Counted from the first letter of the stretch, positions 5,835 to 13,418 are shown. The stretch is 17,112 nucleotides of DNA from an uncultured Alistipes sp. (GCA_900552955.1 USBO01000023.1:1-17112); one strand, 5' to 3'. Numbers and translations are program-made. The notes: generated by a model from the sequence alone, not told the origin.

Positions 5835-7385
5835 CTATTGCTTGGGTTTTAGGACGATATAGGGCACGATCATCTCCTCCATCGAGATGCCGCCGTGCTG
5901 GAACGTGTTCTTGTAGTAGCGGATGAAGCGGTTGGCGTCGTTGTTATAGACGAAGAAATCGGTGTTGTAGGCGAAGATGTAGCTCGACGAGAGGTTGATG
6001 CGCGGCAGTTGGATGTCCTCCGGCCGCGTGATCTCGTAGACCTCGCGCGGGTTGTAGGAGAGGTTGCGCCCCGTCTTGTAGCGCAGGTTGGGCGAGGTCT
6101 CGCGGTCGCCCGTCACGCGGATCGGGTTGTCGACGCGGATCGTGCCGTGGTCGGAGGTGATGACCACCGTGTGGCCGCGTTCCGCGAGGAGTTTCAGCAG
6201 CGTGAAGAGGTCGGAGTGCTCGAACCACGAACGCGTCAGCGAACGGAACGACGCCTCGTCCTCGGTCAGCTCGCGGATGATGTCGGTCTCGGTGCGTGCG
6301 TGCGAGAGGATGTCGAGGAAGTTGTAGACGATCACCGAGAAGTCGGCGTCGTAGATGCGCTGGATGTTGTCCACCAGCTTGCGGCCCGCTTCGGGACGCA
6401 CCAGTTTGTCGAACGTCCAGCGGTAGTTCCTGCCGTTGCTCTGCAACTGACGGCGCAGGAACTCCTCTTCGTACTGGTTTTTGCCCCCCTCCTCGTTGTC
6501 GTTGAGCCACTTTTCGGGCATCAGCCGGTCGATGGCCAGCGGCATCAGCCCCGCGAAGACGGCGTTGCGGGCGTACTGCGTGGCCGTGGGGAGGATGGCG
6601 CAGTAGAAGTCGTCGACGGCCACGTCGTAGTGGCCGCGCAGCAGGGGATTGATCGAGCGCCACTGGTCGTAGCGGAAGTTGTCGATGAGCAGCAGCGTGG
6701 TTTTGGGGTTCTCGTCGGCCAGCGGAAGGATGCGCGACCGCATGAGCGTGTGCGACATGACGGGTGTGTCGTCGCCGCGGCGGTTGATCCAGTCGTAGTA
6801 GTTCCGGCGCACGAATTTCGAGAAGGCCTGATTGGCCTCCGACTTCTGGAAGCGGAGCACCTCCTTGATCGAGGCGTCGCTCGACTCCGACAGTTCGATG
6901 TCCCACGAGGTGAGGCGCCGGTAGAGGTTGCACCAGTCGGTGAAGCTGTCGGCCATCTGCAGCGCGTTGGAGATGCGGCCGAACTCGACGCGGTAATCGG
7001 CCGTGGTCTGCTCGGTGACGAGCTGCTGCTGGTGGACGTTCTTCTTGATCGAGAGCAGCACCTGGTTGGGGTTGACGGGCTTGATGATGTAGTCGGCGAT
7101 CTTGGAGCCGATGGCCTTGTCCATGATGTTCTCCTCCTCGCTCTTGGTGACCATGATGACGGGCGTGGCGGGGCGCGCCTCCTTGATTTTGGGAAGGGTC
7201 TCCAGTCCGGTCATGCCGGGCATCATTTCGTCGAGGATGATGAGGTCGTAGCCGTTTTCGGCGGCCATGTCGATGGCGTCGTAGCCGTTGTTGCAGGTGT
7301 CGACCTCATAGCCTTTCTGGCGCAGGAAGAGCACGTGCGGCTTCAGCAGTTCGATCTCGTCGTCCACCCATAGGATTTTTACCAT
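5835..7385 (-). CDS. porX: PorX, response regulator with PglZ domain (type IX secretion regulator)
   Basis: The 516-residue protein has an N-terminal CheY-like receiver (residues 1-120) with acidic pair D8/D9, phospho-acceptor D52 in LIILDEMMPG, T80 and K102; a helical linker (about 120-210); and a C-terminal PglZ domain of the alkaline phosphatase superfamily. Likely metal-site residues are D235 in LLLIDNFRYD, the Thr of LPTATQYAR (about 265-273), D358/H362 in NFLDILSHA, D412/H413 in TSDHG and H497 in TFQHGG. No DNA-binding domain is present. Length and layout match PorX of Porphyromonas gingivalis, which with the sensor kinase PorY and an ECF sigma factor controls T9SS gene expression; PorX also has reported phosphodiesterase activity on oligonucleotides. 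No other T9SS gene is in the window. It heads an operon with tsaE. Confidence 0.95.
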   Translation of the reverse strand: MVKILWVDDEIELLKPHVLFLRQKGYEVDTCNNGYDAIDMAAENGYDLIILDEMMPGMTGLETLPKIKEARPATPVIMVTKSEEENIMDKAIGSKIADYIIKPVNPNQVLLSIKKNVHQQQLVTEQTTADYRVEFGRISNALQMADSFTDWCNLYRRLTSWDIELSESSDASIKEVLRFQKSEANQAFSKFVRRNYYDWINRRGDDTPVMSHTLMRSRILPLADENPKTTLLLIDNFRYDQWRSINPLLRGHYDVAVDDFYCAILPTATQYARNAVFAGLMPLAIDRLMPEKWLNDNEEGGKNQYEEEFLRRQLQSNGRNYRWTFDKLVRPEAGRKLVDNIQRIYDADFSVIVYNFLDILSHARTETDIIRELTEDEASFRSLTRSWFEHSDLFTLLKLLAERGHTVVITSDHGTIRVDNPIRVTGDRETSPNLRYKTGRNLSYNPREVYEITRPEDIQLPRINLSSSYIFAYNTDFFVYNNDANRFIRYYKNTFQHGGISMEEMIVPYIVLKPKQ

Positions 7386-7406
7386 AGCGTCGTTGCAGGT
7401 TAGGTT

Positions 7407-7439
7407 GCAAAAGTAACGTTTTCCCTAAGATAATGCAAT
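7407..7439 (-). promoter_or_regulatory. Bacteroidetes-type promoter for porX-tsaE
   Basis: -7 box TACTTTTGC (7415 to 7407) lies 20 nt downstream of ATTG (7439 to 7436). Predicted transcription start is about 7400, giving a leader of about 15 nt to the porX ATG at 7385. Confidence 0.7.
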
Positions 7440-7615
7440 TTCGGGGCAAATTATTGCGCATCGGGCTTTTTTTCCGTCCGGTCGGGCGGCCGGCGGAGCA
7501 ATTTTCTCCGGATTGGCTCGTTATTTGTTATATGCCTCTCACATACTGACGGATAGGCCGGATGCGGCGGGTGGATGTTCCGTCGGTGCGGAAAAATGAA
7601 AAAAAATGTTAGCGA

Positions 7616-7648
7616 ATTGTGGATTAATCAAATAAATAGTATATTTGC
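7616..7648 (+). promoter_or_regulatory. Bacteroidetes-type promoter for HU
   Basis: ATTG (7616-7619), a 20-nt AT-rich spacer, then TATATTTGC (7640-7648). Predicted transcription start is about 7655, leaving a leader of about 140 nt before the HU ATG. That is much longer than the roughly 15-nt leaders of porX, the Nudix gene and the START-like gene. Confidence 0.75.
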
Positions 7649-7693
7649 ACACCTGAAAAAGCGATTTTTCCGGAATCCGAGGCAGAACGACCG

Positions 7694-7707
7694 GTCCGCG
7701 TGCGGAC
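7694..7707 (+). repeat. Hairpin in the HU leader
   Basis: GTCCG (7694-7698) and CGGAC (7703-7707) form a 5-bp GC stem with a 4-nt loop, 15 nt upstream of the Shine-Dalgarno-like element in the same leader RNA. Confidence 0.4.
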
Positions 7708-7721
7708 GGCAGCCGTGAAAC

Positions 7722-7731
7722 AGGAGGTGAT
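7722..7731 (+). promoter_or_regulatory. Perfect 10-nt anti-Shine-Dalgarno match in the HU leader
   Basis: AGGAGGTGAT is fully complementary to the 3' end of bacterial 16S rRNA (AUCACCUCCU). It is too far (over 60 nt) from the HU ATG to serve it directly, but lies 8 nt (from GGAGG) before an in-frame GTG at 7736 of a short leader frame. Other genes in the window lack such elements, as is usual in Bacteroidetes. Confidence 0.6.
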
Positions 7732-7735
7732 GAGG

Positions 7736-7798
7736 GTGTGGCAGATGCAAGGAGAGAAAGGAATTAACATATTAACTTTTAATTTTTTACCACTATGA
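7736..7798 (+). CDS. Possible leader peptide upstream of HU
   Basis: This is a short reading frame of 20 codons from the GTG at 7736, or 22 from an in-frame ATG at 7730. Residues from the GTG start (M)WQMQGEKGINIL and end NFLPL. Its TGA at 7796-7798 overlaps the HU start codon in an ATGA arrangement, typical of translational coupling. It follows the perfect anti-Shine-Dalgarno match at the normal spacing. The frame is too short to have coding statistics and I recognise no homolog. The alternative is that the G-rich element has another role and the frame is accidental. Confidence 0.3.
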   Translation: MWQMQGEKGINILTFNFLPL

Positions 7799-8067
7799 CA
7801 AAAGCAGATATCGTAAACGAGATCGCCAAGAGCACCGGTGCTGAAAAGGTACAGGTGCAGGCCATTGTCGAGGCTTTCATGGAGAGCATCAAAGGCTCGC
7901 TGGAGAAGAAGAACAATGTCTATCTCCGCGGCTTCGGCAGCTTTATCGTCAAGAAGCGTGCGAAGAAGGTGGCCCGCAATATTTCGAAGAATACAACGAT
8001 TACGATTCCGGCACACGACATCCCCGCATTCAAGCCTGCGAAGAGTTTCGCTGCGAAGGTGAAATAG
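7795..8067 (+). CDS. hup: HU-family DNA-binding protein
   Basis: The 90-residue basic protein begins MTKADIVNEIAKSTG, with the helical dimerisation part at residues 1-45, the signature GFGSFIVKKRAKKVARN (46-62), a beta-arm with the conserved IPAHDIPAFKPAKSF stretch, and a short C-terminal helix. This is a standard-length HU subunit that forms homodimers and bends DNA without strong sequence preference; it is a nucleoid protein. IHF would normally be longer and have different arm residues. The start lies in an AT-rich context (TTTTTTACCACT), usual for highly expressed Bacteroidetes genes. It is followed 47 bp later by a tiny basic-protein gene and then a terminator, so the two form an operon behind a 140-nt leader. 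Confidence 0.95.
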   Translation: MTKADIVNEIAKSTGAEKVQVQAIVEAFMESIKGSLEKKNNVYLRGFGSFIVKKRAKKVARNISKNTTITIPAHDIPAFKPAKSFAAKVK

Positions 8068-8114
8068 GGCCGAAACGGATCCAAACTTAAAGTCAAACCA
8101 TTAAAATCACAACT

Positions 8115-8204
8115 ATGCCGAACGGAAAGAAGCATAAGCGTCATAAGATGGCTACGCACAAGCGGAAGAAACGTCTGCGTAAGAACCGTCATAAGAAAAA
8201 GTAG
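8115..8204 (+). CDS. 29-residue very basic protein, bS22/AURKAIP1-COX24-like
   Basis: The frame runs MPNGKKHKRHKMATHKRKKR and ends RKNRHKKK, then TAG. Of 29 residues, 20 are Lys, Arg or His, with no acidic residue. The KRHKMATHKRKKRLRKNRHK pattern fits the Bacteroidetes small proteins annotated as AURKAIP1/COX24 domain proteins, related to mitochondrial ribosomal protein mS38 and the bacterial bS22 peptide that binds 16S rRNA. A ribosomal role is therefore likely but inferred. It follows HU by 47 bp with an AT-rich spacer (TTAAAATCACAACT) and is followed directly by a strong terminator, so it shares the HU transcript. Its codons are mainly AAG, CGT and CAT, a set typical of highly expressed genes. 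Confidence 0.85.
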   Translation: MPNGKKHKRHKMATHKRKKRLRKNRHKKK

Positions 8205-8224
8205 CATTCTTATGTATTGACAGA

Positions 8225-8269
8225 TAGTAAAGCTAAAGGTCCGAAAGCCTTTAGCTTTAACTATTTTTT
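8225..8269 (+). terminator. Strong Rho-independent terminator after HU and the basic peptide
   Basis: TAAAGCTAAAGG (8228-8239) pairs perfectly with CCTTTAGCTTTA (8248-8259), extended by TAG/CTA past a single bulged A, with an 8-nt loop and six T (8264-8269). It begins 20 bp after the stop of the 29-residue gene. Confidence 0.92.
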
Positions 8270-8516
8270 CACAGGCTACTCCCTGCCGTTCGCGTCTGCG
8301 GACGGACGCTGTCTGGCCGGCCGCCTCGGCACCGGCTGCGAACTGTCTGATTCGAAACGAGATGCGGAGGCCGCTGCGGCTTCCGAATACGCGGACGTCG
8401 TACCGGCCGGCAATGCCGCCGGAGCGGTTCGGCAACGCGCAAGCACGGTTCGGCGCGCGGAGACCGGCTGCATGTCGCGGCCGGCTCGCAGGGGTGCCTC
8501 ATGCAGGAAAACCATT
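8270..8516 (+). other. GC-rich structured leader upstream of rng
   Basis: There are 247 bp between the terminator and the rng ATG with no recognisable -33/-7 promoter. It can fold: CGGAGGCCG (8365-8373) pairs with CGGCTTCCG (8377-8385) over a 3-nt loop with one G-T pair, and GCGTC (8292-8296) with GACGC (8305-8309). The frame is open upstream of rng but begins inside the terminator stem, so I do not read it as coding. It may be an rng 5' UTR; RNase E in E. coli is autoregulated through its own leader, but no sequence similarity is claimed. Confidence 0.4.
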
Positions 8517-10061
8517 ATGAATCGAGAATTAATCATCAACGTAACCCCGACTGAAATCTCCATTGCGCTGGCCGAAGACAAGGTGCTGGTGGAGCTGAAC
8601 AAGGAGCAGTGTCAGACGGGTTTCTCGGTGGGAGATATCTATCTGGGCAAGGTGCGCAAGATCATGCCCGGTCTGAATGCCGCGTTCGTCAACATCGGTC
8701 ACGAAAAAGACGCCTTCATCCATTACCTCGACCTGGGATCGCAGTTCGCCTCGCTCAAGAAGCTCGTGGCGGCGCAGCAGCCCGGCAAGCGGGGCATGCG
8801 GCTGGAGGGGCTCAAGCTGGAACCGGCGCTCGAAAAGGGCGGGAAGATCGGTTCCTACCTCGAAGTGGGGCAGACGGTCATGGTGCAGATTGCCAAGGAG
8901 GCCATCTCGACCAAGGGGCCGCGTCTGACGGCCGACATCTCGCTGGCCGGCCGCAACGTCGTGCTGGTGCCCTTTTCGTCGAAGGTCTTCATCTCGCAGA
9001 AGATCCGTTCCGCCGACGAGAAGAAACGACTCAAACGCATCGCCCAGGGTGTGCTGCCCAAGAACTTCGGCGTCATCATCCGCACGGCGGCCATGAACGC
9101 CTCGGACGCCGACGTGGAACACGACATCCGTTCGCTGGTCGACAAGTGGCACACGGCCTTGCAGAACGTCAAGAAATCGACCGCTCCGGCGCTGCTGCTC
9201 AGCGAGCAGAACCGTGCCAACACCATCATCCGCGACTCGCTCGACTCGTCGTTCTCGCAAATCACGGTCGACGACGAGGAGATGTTCAACGAGATCCGCA
9301 ACTATATCCGCGTCATCGCGCCCGAGAAGGAGAAGATCGTCAAGCTCTACAGGGGCAAGGTGCCGATCTTCGACAACTTCGACATTTCGAAGCAGATCAA
9401 GTCGCTCTTCGCCAAATACGTTTCGCTTAAGCGCGGCGCCTATCTCATCATCGAACATACCGAGGCGATGAACGTCATCGACGTCAACTCGGGCAACCGC
9501 ACCAAGGCCGAGGACGATCAGGAGCAGACGGCGCTGGACGTCAACCTGGCTGCGGCGCGCGAAATCGCCCGCCAGCTCCGTCTGCGCGATCTGGGCGGCA
9601 TCGTCATCATCGACTTCATCGATCTGCACAAGGCGGTCAACCGCCAGACGCTCTACGATGAAATGAACAAGCTGATGGCCACCGACAAGGCCAAGCATAC
9701 GATCCTCCCGCTCACGAAGTTCGGCCTGATGCAGATCACGCGTCAGCGCGTGCGCCCCGTGGCGGTCGAGGAGGTGAAGGACATCTGTCCCACGTGCGGC
9801 GGCACGGGCAAGATCGAGCCGACGATTCTGCTCGACAAGAAGATCGAGAACAACATCTCGTATCTGACCATCGACCGCGGCTGCAAATACCTCAAGCTGA
9901 AGGTCAGCCCCTACGTGTCGGCTTTCGTGCACCGCGGGCTGTGGTCGCTGCGCCTGCGCTGGATGTGGCGCTACAAGGTGTGGCTGCACATCACCGAGGA
10001 TCAGAGTGTCGGGATCGTCGACGCACGTTTTTACGACAAGCGGGGCAAACAACTGCTTTGA
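8517..10061 (+). CDS. rng: Ribonuclease E/G family endoribonuclease
   Basis: The 514-residue protein starts MNRELIINVTPTEISIALAE, the normal N-terminus of bacteroidal Rne/Rng. An S1 RNA-binding domain spans about residues 36-135 (GDIYLGKVRKIMPGLNAAFV...). The DNase I-like catalytic part has D322 (NVIDVNSGN) and D366 (IVIIDFIDLH), matching the two Mg2+-binding Asp of RNase E, and the ARQLRLRDLGG motif at 351-361. CPTCGG (424-429) is the Zn-link cysteine pair. It lacks the long C-terminal degradosome scaffold of E. coli RNase E, so it resembles RNase G in layout. It cleaves single-stranded RNA in rRNA processing and mRNA decay. The start at 8517 is chosen over an extension to 8217 because that extension includes the terminator hairpin. 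It is followed by mfd after 24 bp. Confidence 0.95.
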   Translation: MNRELIINVTPTEISIALAEDKVLVELNKEQCQTGFSVGDIYLGKVRKIMPGLNAAFVNIGHEKDAFIHYLDLGSQFASLKKLVAAQQPGKRGMRLEGLKLEPALEKGGKIGSYLEVGQTVMVQIAKEAISTKGPRLTADISLAGRNVVLVPFSSKVFISQKIRSADEKKRLKRIAQGVLPKNFGVIIRTAAMNASDADVEHDIRSLVDKWHTALQNVKKSTAPALLLSEQNRANTIIRDSLDSSFSQITVDDEEMFNEIRNYIRVIAPEKEKIVKLYRGKVPIFDNFDISKQIKSLFAKYVSLKRGAYLIIEHTEAMNVIDVNSGNRTKAEDDQEQTALDVNLAAAREIARQLRLRDLGGIVIIDFIDLHKAVNRQTLYDEMNKLMATDKAKHTILPLTKFGLMQITRQRVRPVAVEEVKDICPTCGGTGKIEPTILLDKKIENNISYLTIDRGCKYLKLKVSPYVSAFVHRGLWSLRLRWMWRYKVWLHITEDQSVGIVDARFYDKRGKQLL

Positions 10062-10085
10062 ATTGAAATTTAAAAATCGAAATCT

Positions 10086-13000
10086 TTGACTGCGAGCGAG
10101 CAGATGCTGGCACTCGTCGAGGGGTCGAAGAACCTCCAGCGCCTGTGCCGTGAATACCGTACGGAAAGCGCCACCGTCCATCTCAGGGAGTTGGTCGGCG
10201 GGGCTTTTTCGCTGTATGCTGCGGCGACGGTCCGCCGCACGGGCGGCGTACACGTCTTCGTGGCCGACGACCGCGATGCGGCCGCCTATCTGTTGAACGA
10301 CCTCTATGGACTGTTGGACGAGCAGCGGGTGCTCTTCTTCCCGTCGTCCTACAAACGGTCGGTCGTCTACGGTGCCGAGGACGCCCAGGGCGTCGTGCAG
10401 CGTACGGCGGCGCTCAATGCGCTGCGGACGCCGCCGGCGGGGTATCTGGCGCTCTGCACCTACCCCGAGGCGCTGGCCGAGCGGGTCGTCGATGGGGAGG
10501 CGCTGCGGCGCGAGACGATGACGGTGCGGGCGGGCGACCGCCTGCGTCCCTCGGACCTGGTCGAGTGGCTGGAGGAGAGCGGATTCCAACGGGTCGATTT
10601 CGTCTACGAGCCCGGGCAGTTTTCGCAGCGCGGCGGGATCGTCGACGTCTTCTCCTATGTCGAGAGCCTGCCCTACCGCTTCGACTTTTTCGACGAGGAA
10701 GTCGACTCGATCCGGCGCTTCAACATCTCGAGCCAGTTGTCGCAGGACAGGTTGCAGCAGGCGAAGATCATCCCCAACCTCAATGCGCGCGCCGAGGAGC
10801 GGGTGTCGTTCGTCGAGGCGGCGGGCGACGTCTGTTACTGGTTCTTCGATGCGGACTACGTCCTGCGGCGCGTGGACGACCTGCGGCGGCGGGCACTGGC
10901 CGAGGCGGACGATCCCGCCGGCGTGGACGGTGTGCTGACCAGCCGCCGGCAGTTGCTCGACGCGCTGGCGTGCCGGCGTCTGCTGACCGCGCGCGATACG
11001 CTGGCTGAACGGCCCGCGACGGCCGTGGTGGAGTTCCGCACCGCGCCGCAGCCCTCATTCAACAAGAATTTCGAGCTGCTGGCCGACGATCTGGCGGCCT
11101 CGGCCGAGAAGGGCTACCGCACCTATATATTATCGCAGAACAAGGCGCAGGTCGAACGCCTGCAGAACATCTTCCACCAGATCGGCCGCAGCGGCGTGGC
11201 CTTCACTCCGGTGTCGCTCACGCTGCATGAGGGCTTCGTCGACCACACGCTCCGCTTCTGCTGCTACACCGACCATCAGCTCTTCGACCGCTACCAGCGC
11301 TACCGCATCAACGGCGAGATCCGCCGCGATGAGCAGATGACCGTCGCCGAACTGAACCGGCTCAGACCGGGCGACTACGTGGTGCACATCGACCACGGCG
11401 TGGGGCGCTTCGGCGGACTGGTCAAAATCAACGAGAACGGCCGCACGCACGAGGCGATCAAGCTGGTCTACCGCGACGGCGACGTGCTCTTCGTCAACGT
11501 CCACTCGCTGCACCGCATCTCGCGTTACAAGAGCGGCGACGGCGAGCCGCCCAAGGTCTACAAGCTGGGCAGCGGCGCATGGCAGAAGCTCAAGGCGGCC
11601 ACCAAGAAGGCCGTCAAGGACATTTCGCGCGAGCTGATTGCGCTCTATGCCAAGCGCAAGGCGTCGCCGGGCTTCGCCTTCTCGGCGGACGGCTATCTGC
11701 AACACGAACTCGAAGCGTCGTTCCGCTACGAGGAGACGCCCGATCAGCAGGCGGCCATCGAGGCCGTCAAGCGCGACATGGAGGCGGCCGAGCCGATGGA
11801 CCGGCTCGTCTGCGGCGACGTGGGCTTCGGCAAGACCGAGGTGGCCATCCGCGCCGCGTTCAAAGCGGCCTGCGACGGCAAACAGGTGGCCGTGCTGGTG
11901 CCCACGACGATTCTGGCGTTGCAGCACTACCGTTCGTTCATGGAGCGGCTGCGCGACTTTCCGGTGCGGGTCGAGTACCTCAACCGCACCAAGACGGCCA
12001 GGGAGGCCAAACAGATCGCGGCCGATCTGGAGGCCGGCCGCATCGACATCCTCATCGGCACGCATAAGATACTGGGCAAGAACGTGCGCTTCCACGATCT
12101 GGGGCTGCTCATCATCGACGAGGAGCAGAAGTTCGGCGTGGCGGCCAAGGAGAAGCTCACGCAACTGAGCGTGAGCGTGGATACGCTGACGCTCACCGCG
12201 ACGCCGATCCCGCGGACGCTGCAATTCTCGCTCATGGGGTCGCGCGACCTGTCGGTCATCTCGACGCCGCCGCCCAACCGCCAGCCGATCGTCACCGAGT
12301 CGCATCTCTTCTCGGAGGAGATCGTCCGCGATGCGGTCGAGGCGGAGCTGGCGCGCGGCGGACAGGTCTACTTCGTCCACAACCGCGTGGAGGATCTTCA
12401 GACCGTCGCGGGGATGGTCACCCGCGTCTGCCCCAAGGCGCGCGTGGGGATCGGCCACGGCAAGATGCCGCCCGAGCAGCTCGAACGGCTCATCATGGAC
12501 TTCATCTACGGCGAGTACGACGTGCTGGTCTCGACGACGATCGTCGAGAACGGCATCGACATCCCCAACGCCAACACGATCATCGTCGACGATGCGCACC
12601 GCTACGGCCTCGGCGACCTGCATCAGTTGCGCGGCCGTGTGGGGCGGTCGGATCGCAAGGCCTACTGCTATCTGCTCTCGCCGCCCGACGAACTACTGGG
12701 CGACGACGCACGGCGGCGCCTGCGCGCCATCGAGGAGTTCTCGGATCTGGGGTCGGGATTCAATATCGCCATGCAGGATCTCGACATCCGCGGCGCGGGC
12801 AACCTGCTGGGGGCCGAGCAGAGCGGGTTCGTCGCTGACATCGGGTTCGAAACCTACCAGAAGATCATGCGCGAGGCGGTGGCCGAGCTGCGGGCCGAGG
12901 GGCTGGACGTGGCGGGGCTGAGCGACCGCGAGCAGGAGGTCGTGGAGCAGTTGCGCTACGTGGAGGATGCGGCCATCGAGGTCGAGGTCGACGCCGAACT

Positions 13001-13406
13001 GCCCGACGCCTACGTGAGCCAGACGGCCGAGAAACTCCGCCTCTACCGCGAGCTGGACGCGATGCGCAGCGAGGAGGAGCTGCAACGCTTCGAACAGCGG
13101 CTCGCCGACCGTTTCGGGGCGTTGCCTCCGGCGGCGAAGGAGCTGCTCGACGTGGTGCGCCTGCGCTGGGAGGCAGTGCGGCTGGGCATGGAGCGTGTGA
13201 AGGTGAAGAACGGGCTGATGATCGTCCATTTCGTGGGCGACGCGGCGTCGCCTTTCTACAAGAGCGAGGTCTTCTCCGAGCTGCTGCGCCGCGTGACGCA
13301 GCGGCCCGACAAATTTGTCCTCAAACAGCACAATAACCGTCTGGCGATGACCGTTAGAGGGGTGACCGGCGTCGCGTGCGCATGGGAGGTGCTGAAATCG
13401 TTGTAA
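10086..13406 (+). CDS. mfd: Transcription-repair coupling factor Mfd
   Basis: The protein has 1106 residues from the TTG at 10086, or 1100 from the in-frame ATG at 10104; an AT-rich stretch just upstream of the TTG slightly favours the longer form. Domains in order: UvrB-like N-terminal module with FSQRGGIVDVFSY (about 178-190), a CarD-like RNA polymerase-interacting domain starting LRPGDYVVHIDHGVG (426 on), a RecG-like translocase with Walker A GDVGFGKTE (577-585), DEEQ (678-681), TATPIPRTLQ and GRVGRSDR (about 849), then the TRCF domain including DIRGAGNLLGAEQSGF. Mfd removes stalled RNA polymerase and recruits UvrA to lesions. Length is normal, with no frameshift seen. It lies 24 bp after rng and 12 bp before coaX. 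Confidence 0.97.
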   Translation: MTASEQMLALVEGSKNLQRLCREYRTESATVHLRELVGGAFSLYAAATVRRTGGVHVFVADDRDAAAYLLNDLYGLLDEQRVLFFPSSYKRSVVYGAEDAQGVVQRTAALNALRTPPAGYLALCTYPEALAERVVDGEALRRETMTVRAGDRLRPSDLVEWLEESGFQRVDFVYEPGQFSQRGGIVDVFSYVESLPYRFDFFDEEVDSIRRFNISSQLSQDRLQQAKIIPNLNARAEERVSFVEAAGDVCYWFFDADYVLRRVDDLRRRALAEADDPAGVDGVLTSRRQLLDALACRRLLTARDTLAERPATAVVEFRTAPQPSFNKNFELLADDLAASAEKGYRTYILSQNKAQVERLQNIFHQIGRSGVAFTPVSLTLHEGFVDHTLRFCCYTDHQLFDRYQRYRINGEIRRDEQMTVAELNRLRPGDYVVHIDHGVGRFGGLVKINENGRTHEAIKLVYRDGDVLFVNVHSLHRISRYKSGDGEPPKVYKLGSGAWQKLKAATKKAVKDISRELIALYAKRKASPGFAFSADGYLQHELEASFRYEETPDQQAAIEAVKRDMEAAEPMDRLVCGDVGFGKTEVAIRAAFKAACDGKQVAVLVPTTILALQHYRSFMERLRDFPVRVEYLNRTKTAREAKQIAADLEAGRIDILIGTHKILGKNVRFHDLGLLIIDEEQKFGVAAKEKLTQLSVSVDTLTLTATPIPRTLQFSLMGSRDLSVISTPPPNRQPIVTESHLFSEEIVRDAVEAELARGGQVYFVHNRVEDLQTVAGMVTRVCPKARVGIGHGKMPPEQLERLIMDFIYGEYDVLVSTTIVENGIDIPNANTIIVDDAHRYGLGDLHQLRGRVGRSDRKAYCYLLSPPDELLGDDARRRLRAIEEFSDLGSGFNIAMQDLDIRGAGNLLGAEQSGFVADIGFETYQKIMREAVAELRAEGLDVAGLSDREQEVVEQLRYVEDAAIEVEVDAELPDAYVSQTAEKLRLYRELDAMRSEEELQRFEQRLADRFGALPPAAKELLDVVRLRWEAVRLGMERVKVKNGLMIVHFVGDAASPFYKSEVFSELLRRVTQRPDKFVLKQHNNRLAMTVRGVTGVACAWEVLKSL

Positions 13407-13418
13407 AAATCCGGACGA

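Larger units (their letters stand above)
7386..7794. other. 409-bp divergent intergenic region between porX and HU
   Basis: It holds the porX promoter at its left end and the HU promoter and long HU leader at its right end. The centre (about 7440-7600) has a GC-rich core, an A8 run at 7599-7606, and a small hairpin CGGAG (7494-7498)/CTCCG (7506-7510). I see no gene in the centre, on either strand. Confidence 0.7.

Noticed and set aside
7461..7473. T7 run in the porX/HU intergenic region as a terminator
   Set aside because: No stem immediately precedes the T-run on the plus strand, and no gene ends nearby.
8217..8516. In-frame N-terminal extension of 100 codons for the RNase E/G protein
   Set aside because: It would start at a TTG directly before the terminator hairpin and read through it; residues are not family-like, and MNRELIINVTP at 8517 is the normal family start.
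8529..10589. Long open frame on the minus strand (686 codons) antisense to rng and the start of mfd
   Set aside because: It spans two well-identified genes on the other strand and shows no domain; a shadow of GC-rich codon usage. Similar long antisense frames opposite porX, mfd, the barrel and the TPR gene were rejected for the same reason.
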